The notes beneath the pieces are model-generated. The model was given only the letters and a program-made list of their open reading frames with translations. It had not been told where the DNA came from and ran no database searches. The translations under genes and the position numbers were made by a program. A DNA stretch of 64,000 bases. Origin: Candidatus Thiovulum stygium (lineage in GTDB: Bacteria > Campylobacterota > Campylobacteria > Campylobacterales > Thiovulaceae). Where the stretch lies: the NCBI GenBank assembly GCA_021582295.1, contig CP091137.1:460970-524969 (forward strand), written 5' to 3'. Of the stretch, positions 48,559 to 59,343 are shown one piece after another (within the stretch, counting starts at the first letter, position 1; the number at the start of each line of letters is the position of its first letter).

Positions 48559-49887
48559 TTATTTCTCTAAAGCCATTCTCACGATATCAGTAACATGAGT
48601 TTCAGGACCATAAACTTCGATATATAAACCTAATTTACTTGCTGATGCTTTTATATCTTTGAGACCCTTTTCATAATTTGGTCCACCTCGTCGAACATAA
48701 ATTTTAGTATTGTGTGTTTTCATTTTATCAGCATATTTTTCAAATGCTTGAATAATTCCTGTAAAAGTTTTTGCAACATCTGTAAAATTTGCAATAGCTC
48801 CACCAATAATTAAAATTTTGCCTCGAGGATCTTCATATCGAGTCATTAAATCAAGAACAGTTGAAGCATAAAATTTTGTCTCTTCTGTTGTTGGACCACC
48901 TGAATATTCTCCATAATTTGCAAGATCAGAAACACCAGACATATCAGCAATTGTGTCAGCATAAACAACTGAAGCACCGCCACCCGCGACCATTGTCCAG
49001 ATTCGACCTTTTGGATTTAGAACAGTTAATTTAAGCGAAGCTCCAGATTTTGAATCAGCATCTTCAATTGCTTTAACTTCAGGAGATTTCTCTTCCATTC
49101 CGAAAGCCATTGGATATTCGATATTTCCCCAGTTTTCAGTCATTAAAAATCCTGCTGTATCATCAAGTTTTGCAACCATATCTAATAATTCGATTTGATT
49201 ACCTTGCATAACAAAAGGATTTATTTCAAGATAAGCAAAATTCAATTCTCTATAAGCTCTGAAAAAACCAATTGCAAATTCGCCAAATCTAGCTTTTTCA
49301 CTCTCAGCAATGCCATTAGGAATATTTTCGATTATTCTTCTAGCAATAGTTTCTTCATTATCTGTAATAGAAAAACGAACTTCTATAACTTTATCCCAAT
49401 TTTCTTCAACTTCCATTCCACCTTCAGCTGACATAAATAAAACATCATCATCACCAACAACAGTAGCAGAGATATAATATTCTTCATTTTGTATATGTGG
49501 AACAAAAGGTTCAACAATAAAATGTGTTAAAAAATCTTCTTTTGGAGTTCCATTTGGAATATTTCCATGAAATGATGAATAAACTTGTTGTTTTGAAGCC
49601 ATTTTGTCGTTAATCCAATTAACGGCTTTTTCAAGTTTTACATCACCAACTTTTTGATCTCTAAAAAGAACTAGACCATTTTTACCTCGTTTGCCGAAAA
49701 GCATGTCAGGTTTAGCAACAAGATTTTTTTGACTTAACCAGCTATTATTAACTGACAAATCCCTAAGAGCAGAGCTATTTTCTACTAATATAGTCTCATA
49801 ACTATATGAAAAATTAGGAAAATATTTGCTCCAATGTCGATGCAGAATTGTTTTTGCATCAAATTCACGAATAGCCTTTTGCGCCAT
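48559..49887 (-). CDS. aclB: ATP citrate lyase, small (beta) subunit
   Basis: 442 residues. An ATP-grasp region begins with KAIREFDAKTIL and contains VAKPDMLFGKRGKNGLV; the citrate- and CoA-binding part has MVAGGGASVVYADTIADM and GGPTTEETKFYA. It forms the complex with AclA. The pair marks the reductive TCA cycle and therefore autotrophy. It is the first gene of the acl transcript, and the ATG is preceded by GAGGAAA. Confidence 0.96.
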   Translation of the reverse strand: MAQKAIREFDAKTILHRHWSKYFPNFSYSYETILVENSSALRDLSVNNSWLSQKNLVAKPDMLFGKRGKNGLVLFRDQKVGDVKLEKAVNWINDKMASKQQVYSSFHGNIPNGTPKEDFLTHFIVEPFVPHIQNEEYYISATVVGDDDVLFMSAEGGMEVEENWDKVIEVRFSITDNEETIARRIIENIPNGIAESEKARFGEFAIGFFRAYRELNFAYLEINPFVMQGNQIELLDMVAKLDDTAGFLMTENWGNIEYPMAFGMEEKSPEVKAIEDADSKSGASLKLTVLNPKGRIWTMVAGGGASVVYADTIADMSGVSDLANYGEYSGGPTTEETKFYASTVLDLMTRYEDPRGKILIIGGAIANFTDVAKTFTGIIQAFEKYADKMKTHNTKIYVRRGGPNYEKGLKDIKASASKLGLYIEVYGPETHVTDIVRMALEK

Positions 49888-50053
49888 TTAGATTTTCCTC
49901 ATATTTAATATTTTTAAAATTAGTCCATTTTAACTAAAGGATTGTAAATTTTTCACAATTTGAGAAATACTGCAATATAGTAGTTACTATTTTACACTTA
50001 TATTTATTATTAGAAATATATATATTTCTAATTCAGTTATTCTGGATTGCTAT

Positions 50054-50437
50054 TTATATTTTTTTAGGTATTGCCATTAAAATATATAGATCTCCATCTT
50101 TATTAATCCAACTATTTTCAACTGTTGCTTCTTTGATTAAATTTGTAGATTTTTGAATTATTAAATAAGTTCTATATGATCTATTATTTGCTGACAAATG
50201 TTGAAATTCACTTTCGACATGAACAGAAATATTTTCACTAAGAGATGCTCTTGCACTCATTTTTGCAATTTTCTCTTGTTGTTGAAAATTTATATTTTGT
50301 GGTGCAGAACCAACACCATATATATAATCAATATTTTCGCCTCGACCTAATTCAATCCATTTTGGCACTTTTTCAGATATATTAATATCGCTAGAAAATA
50401 AAATTGAACTTATAAATAAAAAATAAAAACTTTTCAT
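50054..50437 (-). CDS. LPP20-like secreted protein
   Basis: 127 residues. A short signal (MKSFYFLFISSILFSS) is followed by PKWIELGRGENIDYIYGVGSAP and KIAKMSARASLSENISVHVES, the pattern of the LPP20 lipoprotein family of Helicobacter and relatives. It has no lipobox Cys, so it may be periplasmic and not lipidated. It follows hisZ by one base and ends the unit. Confidence 0.7.
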   Translation of the reverse strand: MKSFYFLFISSILFSSDINISEKVPKWIELGRGENIDYIYGVGSAPQNINFQQQEKIAKMSARASLSENISVHVESEFQHLSANNRSYRTYLIIQKSTNLIKEATVENSWINKDGDLYILMAIPKKI

Positions 50438-51271
50438 TTAAAAATTTAATAATTCATCTGTATAAATCGAAAATCCAACAGCATTAAAATTATCTATTGC
50501 ATATGATCCGCCACGAGCAAAAACTCTATTTTTATCAATAAATTTAAAAATTAAATCTCGATAATACTCCATTTGAGTGTAATATAGCGGTGCGACCTTT
50601 AAATTTTGATATTTAAAACTTTCACCCAAGAATATTAATTTTTCTAAATCTTCTTTTAAAAAATTTGGAGCTTTTGGTAATAAATTTTTAACCTCATCAA
50701 TAGTTTCTAGATATAAAAGTTCTTTTAACCAATCTATATTTAATGATAAAATTTTCCTAATTTCTATATTTTTAAATATAGAAATTTCTAAATTTAATTC
50801 AAAAGCTATTTTTTTAGGAATTGCAATATTTGATAATTGCAGAGTTGGTGAAAAATTTAATTTTTCAAAAATAGCGATATTTATTTCTAAAATCTCTTTT
50901 AAATCAGAACTTCCAATATGTTCAGCTCCAATTTGATGTTGTTCAAATGAAGGATAACGATAAACTGGTTGAATATAAAACCAACGATTATTTTGAGAAT
51001 TTCGTCCAATTCGTTTTAACATTAATTTTACGATATCAATCGTAGAATCTGCTCGTAAATTCATTGGATAATTTTCACGATTTGTTAAATGAATAAGTTT
51101 TTTAGAATCCATTGATTCTATTTGATTATATGAAAAAATTGGTGTAACCATCTCTTCAAAACTATTTTTATAAAAAATATTTGCTGAAATTTGTTCTATT
51201 TCTCGTTTCTTTTTTGCCAATTCACCAAAATATATTTTTCCACCTTCGGGAATTTCGTGATCTAAAATCAA
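50438..51271 (-). CDS. hisZ: ATP phosphoribosyltransferase regulatory subunit
   Basis: 277 residues resembling a class II aminoacyl-tRNA synthetase core, as HisZ does: PEGGKIYFGELAKKKREIE, LRADSTIDIVKLMLKR (motif 2-like), FYIQPVYRYPSFEQHQIGAEHIG and FARGGSYAIDNFNAVGFSI. HisZ is needed by the short form of HisG in the first step of histidine synthesis. hisG is not in the window. It is divergent from metK. Confidence 0.85.
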   Translation of the reverse strand: MILDHEIPEGGKIYFGELAKKKREIEQISANIFYKNSFEEMVTPIFSYNQIESMDSKKLIHLTNRENYPMNLRADSTIDIVKLMLKRIGRNSQNNRWFYIQPVYRYPSFEQHQIGAEHIGSSDLKEILEINIAIFEKLNFSPTLQLSNIAIPKKIAFELNLEISIFKNIEIRKILSLNIDWLKELLYLETIDEVKNLLPKAPNFLKEDLEKLIFLGESFKYQNLKVAPLYYTQMEYYRDLIFKFIDKNRVFARGGSYAIDNFNAVGFSIYTDELLNF

Positions 51272-51384
51272 ATATATATCCTTTGCAATATAAAATATTT
51301 TAAAAATGAAATTCTACCAATTATTTATATATATTTGTTAAAATACTATTTGCTTTTTAGCTTTTTAATTTTAGGAGTATGAAT

Positions 51385-52545
51385 ATGTCAAGAACATATC
51401 TTTTTACATCTGAATCGGTAACAGAAGGTCATCCAGATAAAATGGCTGACCAAATCAGTGATGCGATTCTCGATGATTTAATCAGTAAAGATAAGAAAGC
51501 ACGAGTTGCTTGTGAAACACTTTTATCAAATGGGTTTTGTGTTGTGGCAGGAGAATTAAAAACTCATGCATATGCTCCAATGCAAGATATCGTTCGAAAA
51601 GTTGTTAAAGAAATTGGTTATACAGATTCTGAATATGGCTTTGATTATAGAAGTGCCGCTGTTTTAAATGGTATAGGCGAACAATCTCCTGATATTAATC
51701 AAGGTGTCGATAGAGCTGATGGCGAAATTGGTGCTGGTGATCAAGGTTTAATGTTTGGTTATGCTTGTCGAGAGACTCCAACTTTAATGCCATTGCCAAT
51801 ATATTTATGTCATAGAATTACTGAAAAACTTGCCGAAGTTCGAAAAAATGGAACAATTCCATATTTAAGACCTGATGGCAAATCTCAAATTACTATTAAA
51901 TATATTGATGAGGTTCCAGTTTCGATTGAGACAGTTGTTGTTTCAACTCAACATGATCCTGATGTTTCTCAAGCTCAAATTCGTGAAGATGTCATTCGTG
52001 AAGTTATTCTAAAAGTTTTACCTCTCGATATGATTTCACCAAATATAATTTATCATATAAATCCTACTGGTAAATTTGTTATCGGTGGTCCTCAAGGTGA
52101 TGCTGGTTTAACTGGTCGAAAAATTATTGTTGATACTTATGGTGGAAGTTGTCCTCACGGTGGTGGTGCTTTTTCTGGTAAAGATCCAACAAAAGTTGAT
52201 CGAAGTGCAGCATATATGGCTAGATATGTAGCTAAAAATATTGTTGCTTCTGGTATTGCAGATCGTGTAACTGTTCAATTAGCTTATGCCATAGGAGTTG
52301 TTGATCCAGTTTCTGTTAGTGTAAATACACATGGTACAAGTTATATTTCTGAAGAAAAAATCGTTGAAGCTGTGAGAAATGTATTTAAATTAACTCCAAA
52401 AGGAATTATAGAATCTCTTGATTTATTAAGACCAATTTATAGAAAAACTGCTTCTTATGGACATTTTGGTAGAGAACTTCCAGAATTTACTTGGGAGAAA
52501 CGAGACAAAGCTGAAGCTTTAAGAACTTTTTTAGGTTTAAATTAA
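51385..52545 (+). CDS. metK: S-adenosylmethionine synthetase
   Basis: 386 residues from ATG 51385 ([19 protein letters not shown]), seven bases after AGGAG; an earlier ATG at 51379 is too close. ATP-binding [13 protein letters not shown] and the signature [18 protein letters not shown] are intact. It makes SAM from ATP and methionine. The 113-nt leader is too short and lacks the stems of a SAM riboswitch. A strong terminator follows. Confidence 0.97.
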   Translation: MSRTYLFTSESVTEGHPDKMADQISDAILDDLISKDKKARVACETLLSNGFCVVAGELKTHAYAPMQDIVRKVVKEIGYTDSEYGFDYRSAAVLNGIGEQSPDINQGVDRADGEIGAGDQGLMFGYACRETPTLMPLPIYLCHRITEKLAEVRKNGTIPYLRPDGKSQITIKYIDEVPVSIETVVVSTQHDPDVSQAQIREDVIREVILKVLPLDMISPNIIYHINPTGKFVIGGPQGDAGLTGRKIIVDTYGGSCPHGGGAFSGKDPTKVDRSAAYMARYVAKNIVASGIADRVTVQLAYAIGVVDPVSVSVNTHGTSYISEEKIVEAVRNVFKLTPKGIIESLDLLRPIYRKTASYGHFGRELPEFTWEKRDKAEALRTFLGLN

Positions 52546-52553
52546 ATTCTAAA

Positions 52554-52587
52554 TATAAATGCCAGATATATTTATTTGGCATTTATA
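52554..52587. terminator. Terminator shared by metK and ftsI
   Basis: TATAAATGCCA (52554-52564) pairs with TGGCATTTATA (52577-52587), 12-nt loop, between the convergent ends of metK (+) and ftsI (-). T-rich sequence on both sides suggests bidirectional termination. Confidence 0.7.
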
Positions 52588-52598
52588 TAATTTAAAAA

Positions 52599-54353
52599 CT
52601 AGTCTCTCTTTTTTAAAAGATGATCTTCTAACATTATTTCGACGACATTTTTAAAAATTGGAACTGCCGATTGAGAAGCAAAATAGTTTTCGACAATATC
52701 AATAACTGTTACACCAATCGTATAATTTTGCTGTTCATCATTTGCAAAACCGAAAAATGATGAGTGATATCTTTTTACATATTTGCCACCTTCAGCAATA
52801 TGAGCAGTTCCAGTTTTTCCACCAATTTCAAGACCAATAATATCTGCACCACTTCCAGTTCCAAGTTTAACAGTTTCGACTAAAATACTTTTCATTTTTC
52901 TAGCAGTTGAAATATCAATAATTTGACTATTTTCAATAGTTGTTGATTCGCGAGGAAAATTAGAAATTATATTTTCACCATTTTTTAAATATGCAACAAC
53001 TTTTGGATCAACAATTTTCCCATCATTATTAAAAATATTATAAGCTCTCATCATTTGCATAAAATTAGCTGTCATACCGTAACCATATGAAGCGGTTGTT
53101 CTATATATATGTCTTTGAAGTTCTAATAATGGATTAATATTACCTACAACTTCTCGACCAATTTCCAAACCAGATTTTTTAGAAAAACCAAATTTTTGGA
53201 GACCATTATAAAAACTTAATGGATCAAAATCTTTAACGAGTTTAGCCATACCAATATTTGAACTATGAATAAGAATATCTTCAACTGGAACTAGTTTCAT
53301 AGGATGTTCATCTGTTATTATTCTAGTTCCTATTTTATATTTTCCATTCTCGCAATCAATATATTGACCTCGCCAAATTAATTTTTCATCTAACATAATA
53401 GAAAAAATAATCGGTTTCATGACAGATCCAGGTTCAAAAGTATATTCGACAGCACTTACATTTAAATAACTCAAATCTTTCAAATTTTTTCGAGTAAAAC
53501 GATTACTTGTGGCAAGAGCTAAAACATTTCCAGTATCACTTTCGATGACACTAACAATAACCTCTTTTGCTCTCAAATCTTTTCGATATTTAGATAAAAT
53601 CGTTTCTATCTTTTTTTGCAAACTTAAATTTATATTTAAATGCAGATCATTGCCATCAATTCGCTCTTCTCTTTTTAAATCACTATCTAAAATAGTCATT
53701 CCTCTAGCATCTTTTGAACCGATAAAATAGCCATCTCGTTGAGGAGCTAAAAATTCTTCAAATTTTTTTTCTAAACCTTTTACACCTCTGACTCGACTAT
53801 ATTTGCCTTCATAAAATTCATCTGTATAACCTAATAAAGGGGTTAAAACATCTTCATATGGATAAGTTCGTTCAGCACCACTTTCATAAACAGATAAACC
53901 TACATATATATTTTCGCCATTATGTATTGTTCTACTAGTTATAATTTTAGTAGCTCTAAATTCTTCAGCAAGTTTTTTTAATCCCTGAAATTGTTGAAAA
54001 GATAAATTTTTAGCAAGAATTACATTTCCTCGTCTCGAACGAATTTTTTCTAAAATTTCACCTTGTTCGATTCCACTATAAATAGAAAACATTTTTGTAA
54101 AAATAGTTTCGTTTTCTTTTGGAAGATCTCGAGTATCAACACTTGCTGTATAAACTTTAGTTGTATAAGCCATTCGATAGCCATCTGATGTTATTATTCC
54201 ACCTCGTTTTGCTTTATCTTTTTCTTTAATTTGAGTATTTGCCAAATCTCGTTTGCCAGTTGCAACATAAAAAAACCTGCCAAATAAAATAGTAACTAAA
54301 AGTGTAAAAACAGAAAAAATAATAATTACTTTTGTAGATTGTTGAAGTCCCAT
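52599..54353 (-). CDS. ftsI: Peptidoglycan transpeptidase FtsI (PBP3)
   Basis: 584 residues. One N-terminal membrane helix, a dimerisation domain, and the transpeptidase with EPGSVMKPIIF (SxxK), SSNIGMAK (SxN) and GGKTGTAH (KTG). It crosslinks septal peptidoglycan. There are no PASTA domains. The ATG at 54353 has GAA-rich sequence but no strong ribosome site. It does not lie in a dcw cluster here; its neighbours are metK and lgt. Confidence 0.92.
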   Translation of the reverse strand: MGLQQSTKVIIIFSVFTLLVTILFGRFFYVATGKRDLANTQIKEKDKAKRGGIITSDGYRMAYTTKVYTASVDTRDLPKENETIFTKMFSIYSGIEQGEILEKIRSRRGNVILAKNLSFQQFQGLKKLAEEFRATKIITSRTIHNGENIYVGLSVYESGAERTYPYEDVLTPLLGYTDEFYEGKYSRVRGVKGLEKKFEEFLAPQRDGYFIGSKDARGMTILDSDLKREERIDGNDLHLNINLSLQKKIETILSKYRKDLRAKEVIVSVIESDTGNVLALATSNRFTRKNLKDLSYLNVSAVEYTFEPGSVMKPIIFSIMLDEKLIWRGQYIDCENGKYKIGTRIITDEHPMKLVPVEDILIHSSNIGMAKLVKDFDPLSFYNGLQKFGFSKKSGLEIGREVVGNINPLLELQRHIYRTTASYGYGMTANFMQMMRAYNIFNNDGKIVDPKVVAYLKNGENIISNFPRESTTIENSQIIDISTARKMKSILVETVKLGTGSGADIIGLEIGGKTGTAHIAEGGKYVKRYHSSFFGFANDEQQNYTIGVTVIDIVENYFASQSAVPIFKNVVEIMLEDHLLKKRD

Positions 54354-54455
54354 ATATTATAAATATGCAAAAATCCAAATTAAAATGGATAAGCATATCC
54401 CCTTTCATGTAATAATTTATTGTAATAATTTTAATTATATCATAGGAAAAAACAT

Positions 54456-54484
54456 AGAAGTTCCTTAATATTCAAAGAACTTCT
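54456..54484 (-). terminator. Terminator of lgt
   Basis: AGAAGTTC (54456-54463) pairs with GAACTTCT (54477-54484), 13-nt loop. On the minus strand it is followed by ATGTTTTTTCC. It lies about 34 nt after the lgt stop. Confidence 0.65.
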
Positions 54485-54517
54485 AATATATTTTAAAAAG
54501 AAGAGTGTTTTTTATAA

Positions 54518-55372
54518 TTAATTTATTTTATTCCAATAACTTTTTTCACTGCTATTTTTATATAAAATAGCAAGAGCTATCGATGAAATTATAATCATAA
54601 CAATAGACATTATTTGACCCATTGTTACTTTTTCAAATAATATAAATCCAAGTTGAATATCAGGTTCTCGCCAAAGTTCAGCTATAAATCTAGCTATACC
54701 ATAGCCTAAACCATATAACATAGCTAATTCTCCAGAAAGTTTAGATTTTGTTCGATACCAATATAAAAATAAGAATAAAACTAAACCTTCAAGAATAGCT
54801 TCATAAAGTTGTGAAGGATGTCTCATTGAATCATAAACTTTTATTCCCCAAGCTACATCAGTTTCACGACCAACAAGTTCTTGATTTAAGAAATTTCCAA
54901 TTCTGCCAAAAATATAACCAATTGGAACAGAAATAGCAGATAAATCTAATAAAAATTTAAGACTAATATTATTTTTATTGGCAAAAAGAATTGAAGCTAC
55001 GACAAAGCCAAATAAAGCTCCGTGATAACTCATTCCACTGATTCCGACAAATTGTCCGCCACTGAACGGATTAAAAATTTGCAACGGATTTGCCAAATAA
55101 TATGCTGTATGATCGCTATAAAAAATAATATAGCCTAGTCTTGCACCTAAAATTACTCCGATTTCAACCCAGAAAAAATAGTCGTCAATAATTTCGCCTG
55201 AAATTGGCAAATTATCTTTTTTGACGATCCATTTTGCGAAAAAATAGGCTGAAACAAGAGCTAAAACATACATAATTCCATACCAATGAATTTTTATACT
55301 AAAAATTTCAAAGGCAACTGGATTAAAATGTGAATATATATTTTGCCAAAATTCTATCAAAAATATCTCCAT
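54518..55372 (-). CDS. lgt: Prolipoprotein diacylglyceryl transferase
   Basis: 284 residues with about seven membrane helices. The Lgt signature [17 protein letters not shown] and [12 protein letters not shown] are intact, as is SYHGALFGF. It adds diacylglycerol to the lipobox Cys of lipoproteins, several of which are encoded in this window. It follows the UbiD-family gene by 16 nt on the same strand. Confidence 0.96.
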   Translation of the reverse strand: MEIFLIEFWQNIYSHFNPVAFEIFSIKIHWYGIMYVLALVSAYFFAKWIVKKDNLPISGEIIDDYFFWVEIGVILGARLGYIIFYSDHTAYYLANPLQIFNPFSGGQFVGISGMSYHGALFGFVVASILFANKNNISLKFLLDLSAISVPIGYIFGRIGNFLNQELVGRETDVAWGIKVYDSMRHPSQLYEAILEGLVLFLFLYWYRTKSKLSGELAMLYGLGYGIARFIAELWREPDIQLGFILFEKVTMGQIMSIVMIIISSIALAILYKNSSEKSYWNKIN

Positions 55373-55388
55373 TAAAAAATAAAAACTA

Positions 55389-57224
55389 TTAAATTATTTG
55401 AAATTTTTCGATAGTTGCCATATCGTAATCGATTATTCCATTTTTATGTAACTTTAATAAAATTTCTTTATCACAAGTTACATCGTCAGGCCATTCACGA
55501 TTTAAATCATCAATATCTCTTAATTTATTAGTTCCATCGACAACATAAAAATTCTGTTCTATATATAAATCTCGTTGAGCATCAAAATTATTTGCAACTC
55601 GCCACAAAATCATATAAATATTATTTACATTATTTCCAAAATTATCAACTATAATTATAATTCTTGAAAAAGCTTTTAAAATTGCAAAATATTTCAATTT
55701 TGTTTGTAAAGAATTACGATTTTTATCAACTGTGATTATGGTTATTGGATTTTGAGTATCTTTAAAATATTGTTTTAAATCAAAAATTTGAACATCTTTA
55801 GAGTTAAAAATATTTATAGCTTTTGTTAATAATATATCATCGGTTAATATTTCAAGTTTATTTAATTTGACCTCATCAAAACTTGTTGCATCAATTCCGA
55901 GTTTTCCACCCAAAAGAGCATTTGGCGATGAATGATCAAGAGCATCAAGAGTTCCTATAGAAATCATAATATTTTTATAAGTTAATCGATTTAATATATG
56001 TCTTGTTATTGCTGGATAATCTTTTAAATCTGGGCTATTTTCACCAACAAAAATAGCATTTTTCACAAAACTCATTTGACCAACACCCCAAAAAGTGTGC
56101 ATAAATTGTTGAGGATGTCCCAAATATCGAACTCTCATTTTGCCGAGAATTAAATTATGAAAAACACCATTTTCAGGCATTGCATAATCGATGAGGTCAG
56201 GGGCGGTTGTGCGAAGCAATGGTAAAAAAACTCGTTCAGTTGCCCAACCCATATATTTATCCTCTAAAGGTGGTTTGCCAACAACAGTTGCATAATAAAT
56301 AGGTTTATTTTTTTTTATATAAATATTCGTAACTTCTAATATTGGATACTCTTCTGGCAAAGTATAATAACCTGTATGATCGCCAAAAGGACCTTCAATT
56401 CGAGATTTTAATGGATCAACAAAACCTTCAATTACAATATCTAAATCAGCAGGAACATAATTTGAGTTTGAATTAATTAATTTAGCATTATAATTCTTAA
56501 TAAAACCATAAAGTAGCATTTCATTTATACCATGTGGTAATGGAGCTGTTGCTACCCAAGTATAAAGCGGATCTCCACCAATTCCAATTGACACAGGCAT
56601 TTTTATACCTAATTTTTTATATTCTTGAAAAAAAATATTTGTATCTTTATGAATTTGCCAATGCATTCCAAGAGTTTTGCCATCAAAAACTTGAAGTCGA
56701 TACATTCCAACATTGGAAACCGAACCATCAGGCGAATGAGCATAAGTTTGTCCCATCGTGATAAACTTTCCACCGTCGCCACTCCAAGTTTTTAAAATTG
56801 GTAAATCAGTTAAATGTCCATCAAAACGAACATGAGTATCGCTGATATTTTTCGATTGTCTGTTTGGCAAAACATTTTTTAATTTAAAAATATCTTTTAA
56901 AAATTCAAGTTTTCCTATAAATGATGTTGGTGGTTTTAATTTAATAAATTTTTCAATTTCATTTGCAACACTTTCAACAGTGCGACCAAAAAAATCTTCA
57001 GTTATTTTATATGAACTAAATAAATTCATCAAAACTGGTATATCGAAATTTTTACCTGCTAATCTATCAACAGGTTTATTAAAAAGCAAAACTTTAGGTT
57101 CTGCTTTTTTAATTTCTAAATATGCAATATGAGGAATTTCCAGATTTATATCAAGTTCAACATCAATTTCACGAAGATAATTTTTTGTTCTAAGAAACTC
57201 TATTAAATCCCCAGATATTTTCAT
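55389..57224 (-). CDS. UbiD-family decarboxylase, probably of the futalosine menaquinone pathway
   Basis: 611 residues, longer than E. coli UbiD, as in the menaquinone biosynthesis decarboxylase subfamily of Campylobacterota. Prenylated-FMN site residues are in [20 protein letters not shown] and the conserved Glu/Arg part in [17 protein letters not shown]. It would remove the carboxyl group of a futalosine-pathway naphthoate. Its UbiX partner is not seen. It sits 4 nt after dnaN, probably translated together. Confidence 0.88.
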   Translation of the reverse strand: MKISGDLIEFLRTKNYLREIDVELDINLEIPHIAYLEIKKAEPKVLLFNKPVDRLAGKNFDIPVLMNLFSSYKITEDFFGRTVESVANEIEKFIKLKPPTSFIGKLEFLKDIFKLKNVLPNRQSKNISDTHVRFDGHLTDLPILKTWSGDGGKFITMGQTYAHSPDGSVSNVGMYRLQVFDGKTLGMHWQIHKDTNIFFQEYKKLGIKMPVSIGIGGDPLYTWVATAPLPHGINEMLLYGFIKNYNAKLINSNSNYVPADLDIVIEGFVDPLKSRIEGPFGDHTGYYTLPEEYPILEVTNIYIKKNKPIYYATVVGKPPLEDKYMGWATERVFLPLLRTTAPDLIDYAMPENGVFHNLILGKMRVRYLGHPQQFMHTFWGVGQMSFVKNAIFVGENSPDLKDYPAITRHILNRLTYKNIMISIGTLDALDHSSPNALLGGKLGIDATSFDEVKLNKLEILTDDILLTKAINIFNSKDVQIFDLKQYFKDTQNPITIITVDKNRNSLQTKLKYFAILKAFSRIIIIVDNFGNNVNNIYMILWRVANNFDAQRDLYIEQNFYVVDGTNKLRDIDDLNREWPDDVTCDKEILLKLHKNGIIDYDMATIEKFQII

Positions 57225-57228
57225 ATTT

Positions 57229-58320
57229 TTAATCGTTTGTATGAATAGGCATTAAAATTAATTTATAAGAGCCATCAATAATCATTGACGGTCTCATATC
57301 TTCTTGACGAAAGCACCAAACAAAAGCTTCGCTTGAAACATTTAAAAATGTATTCAACAAGCTTAAATTTAGCCCGAATCTTAACTCTTTTCTTAAATTA
57401 TTTTCACCTAATTCAATTGAACCTCGCCCACCAACTAAATTAGTATCAAATGCCATTGATTCAAAAATAATCTCATTTGGGTTTATAGTTACTCTCGCTT
57501 CGTTTCCACCTGCCATTGTTATCGCTATCGTTTCGCTAACTTCGTTTCTGTTCATTGGCACTTGAAAATCTAAATCTCCATATGGTATTAAAGTTTCATA
57601 TTTAGGATAAATCGCATTGATAAATCTTACATAAAACAGCATATTCGCATTGCTGATTAAGAGCATATCCTCTTTAAAGTGCATTGTAATGCTTCCACTG
57701 AAAAGCTTTGGAATCTCAAGTAACATTGCTTTATGTAAAATCACTTTAATCTCATTACCTCTATAATCAATTTTTTCATCAATTAAAGATAGTCTTTTTA
57801 AATCAGTGCCTACGAAACGAATTGAATTATCTTTTACATGAATCAATCCACCTGAAATTTCTAATTTCGAACTATTTTCATCAATTGTTGATGTAATTTT
57901 CGCGATAGCATTTTTAAGCATTACACTGTTAAATTCTATCTGCTTAGCTTGTCCATCAAATTCTGGGAACTTGTAAGCTCCTGAAATATCTCCAAGCTTA
58001 ACTTTTACTTGACTCTTTTTTTGTTTTATATAAACATATTCGTCATCGCTAATAAAAGTTATCAAGTCTTTTTTGAAAGGTTTATAAGCTGTTTGAAATT
58101 TACTCCATTCAACAAAAAACCTCCCCTCCTCTTGAATATCCATTAATGAATCATTAATTCGTAGTCCGTATTGAACAGCATCAGCTGTTATTGTCAATAA
58201 ACTATTTTGAGCTTCAATTACGATATAACCCTTAAATGTATCTTTGTCTTTTTTATCTGGAAATGAAGCAATTTTGCTTAATAAATTGTCTAATTGTATT
58301 TTATGAATATTAAATTTCAT
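57229..58320 (-). CDS. dnaN: DNA polymerase III beta sliding clamp
   Basis: 363 residues in three similar domains; FVGTDLKRLSL and the final YKLILMPI (partner pocket edge) fit DnaN. It forms the ring that holds polymerase on DNA. It is not beside dnaA or gyrB but with a menaquinone gene, so the usual origin-linked order is absent here and no origin signal is seen. Confidence 0.93.
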   Translation of the reverse strand: MKFNIHKIQLDNLLSKIASFPDKKDKDTFKGYIVIEAQNSLLTITADAVQYGLRINDSLMDIQEEGRFFVEWSKFQTAYKPFKKDLITFISDDEYVYIKQKKSQVKVKLGDISGAYKFPEFDGQAKQIEFNSVMLKNAIAKITSTIDENSSKLEISGGLIHVKDNSIRFVGTDLKRLSLIDEKIDYRGNEIKVILHKAMLLEIPKLFSGSITMHFKEDMLLISNANMLFYVRFINAIYPKYETLIPYGDLDFQVPMNRNEVSETIAITMAGGNEARVTINPNEIIFESMAFDTNLVGGRGSIELGENNLRKELRFGLNLSLLNTFLNVSSEAFVWCFRQEDMRPSMIIDGSYKLILMPIHTND

Positions 58321-58345
58321 TTTTTACCCTTTTTATATTTTATTT

Positions 58346-58999
58346 TTATGTGTATTGTTGAGCGAAACTTACTAATATTTGTCTATTTTTTTCAGATAGC
58401 AGTTCATTTTTCATATCTAATTCTATACCTAGTTTTTTTAAACTATTTAAAACCCTAGATAGATGTTCTGGAGTCATATTTAATTGAGAAGCTATATCTT
58501 TTTTCTTTGAATTTTTGAATTCTTGCCAATTTTCTAAGATATATTTTGCGACTCGTTCTTCACTAGAAAGCATAGCAATATTTTCAATTTTTAAATCTAG
58601 GATTTTAACTTTATTACTTATAGATTCAATACATTTATATAAAATTGATGGATACTTTTCACTAATTCTACGAAAATTTTGTCGCGAAAAACTTAAAATA
58701 GAGGCATGTTCGCTTTCGACAACAGCAGTAGCTGGATATTCAATTTCTTGAAAAAATGGCATGTCTGCAATACTTGTTCCACTTTCTACAAATCTATGAA
58801 TAGTTATCTCTTTAAGTTTTAAATTAGTTTTATAAATTTTAATTTCACCAGACAATAAAATATAAAAATGTTCTGCTTTATCTCCCTGATAAAATAAAAA
58901 ATTACCTGAATTTAGAGTTAAAATTTTGGCATTATTATAAATATAATTTATATCACTATCAGAAAGATTTTGAAAAAAATTGTTCGTTTTGAGACTCAT
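58346..58999 (-). CDS. Crp/Fnr-family transcription regulator
   Basis: 217 residues. A cyclic nucleotide-type effector domain (GNFLFYQGDKAEHFYILLSGEIKIY) is followed by a helix-turn-helix with DIASQLNMTPEHLSRVLNSLKKLG. There is one Cys only, so it is not a Fe-S FNR. It overlaps napD by 4 nt, so it is likely a nap-linked regulator, perhaps for nitrate, nitrite or NO. Confidence 0.85.
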   Translation of the reverse strand: MSLKTNNFFQNLSDSDINYIYNNAKILTLNSGNFLFYQGDKAEHFYILLSGEIKIYKTNLKLKEITIHRFVESGTSIADMPFFQEIEYPATAVVESEHASILSFSRQNFRRISEKYPSILYKCIESISNKVKILDLKIENIAMLSSEERVAKYILENWQEFKNSKKKDIASQLNMTPEHLSRVLNSLKKLGIELDMKNELLSEKNRQILVSFAQQYT

Positions 59000-59343
59000 A
59001 ATTTTTGTTTGCGGAGATCTCCATTGTATTTTATTTTTTCAGCTGAAATATCAGCTTCTAAAACTGCTGGAACAATTGGAGATTGTTCAAACTCATTTCG
59101 AGCCTGTTGAAGTTCATCTTCGCTATATGAATAGTGCATATCAGCCGTAATAACACCTTCAATTTGAGTTAAAGCTTCTAATTTTTTCATCTCTTCGTCA
59201 ATATTTTTGCCTTCAATTACAACTACAATTCTACCAAATTCATCATGTGTATAAACATCACTTAATCCACTTGTTTCAAGTCTTGCAAAAACTTCTTTAA
59301 CATTTTCAGCTTTTGTTTGAACTAAAATTCCAGAAATATTCAT
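58996..59343 (-). CDS. napD: NapD-like nitrate reductase chaperone
   Basis: 115 residues. The start MNISGILVQTKAENVKEVFA and GRIVVVIEGKNIDEEMKKL match NapD, which binds the twin-arginine signal of NapA. The tail after residue 85 is longer than the E. coli protein. It overlaps napL (4 nt) and the regulator. Confidence 0.85.
   Translation of the reverse strand: MNISGILVQTKAENVKEVFARLETSGLSDVYTHDEFGRIVVVIEGKNIDEEMKKLEALTQIEGVITADMHYSYSEDELQQARNEFEQSPIVPAVLEADISAEKIKYNGDLRKQKL

Noticed and set aside
51272-51384. SAM riboswitch ahead of metK
   Set aside because: The leader is about 110 nt of AT-rich DNA without the stems or conserved core of any SAM riboswitch I know.
57229-58320. Replication origin near dnaN
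   Set aside because: No dnaA or gyrB is adjacent and no cluster of DnaA boxes was noticed.
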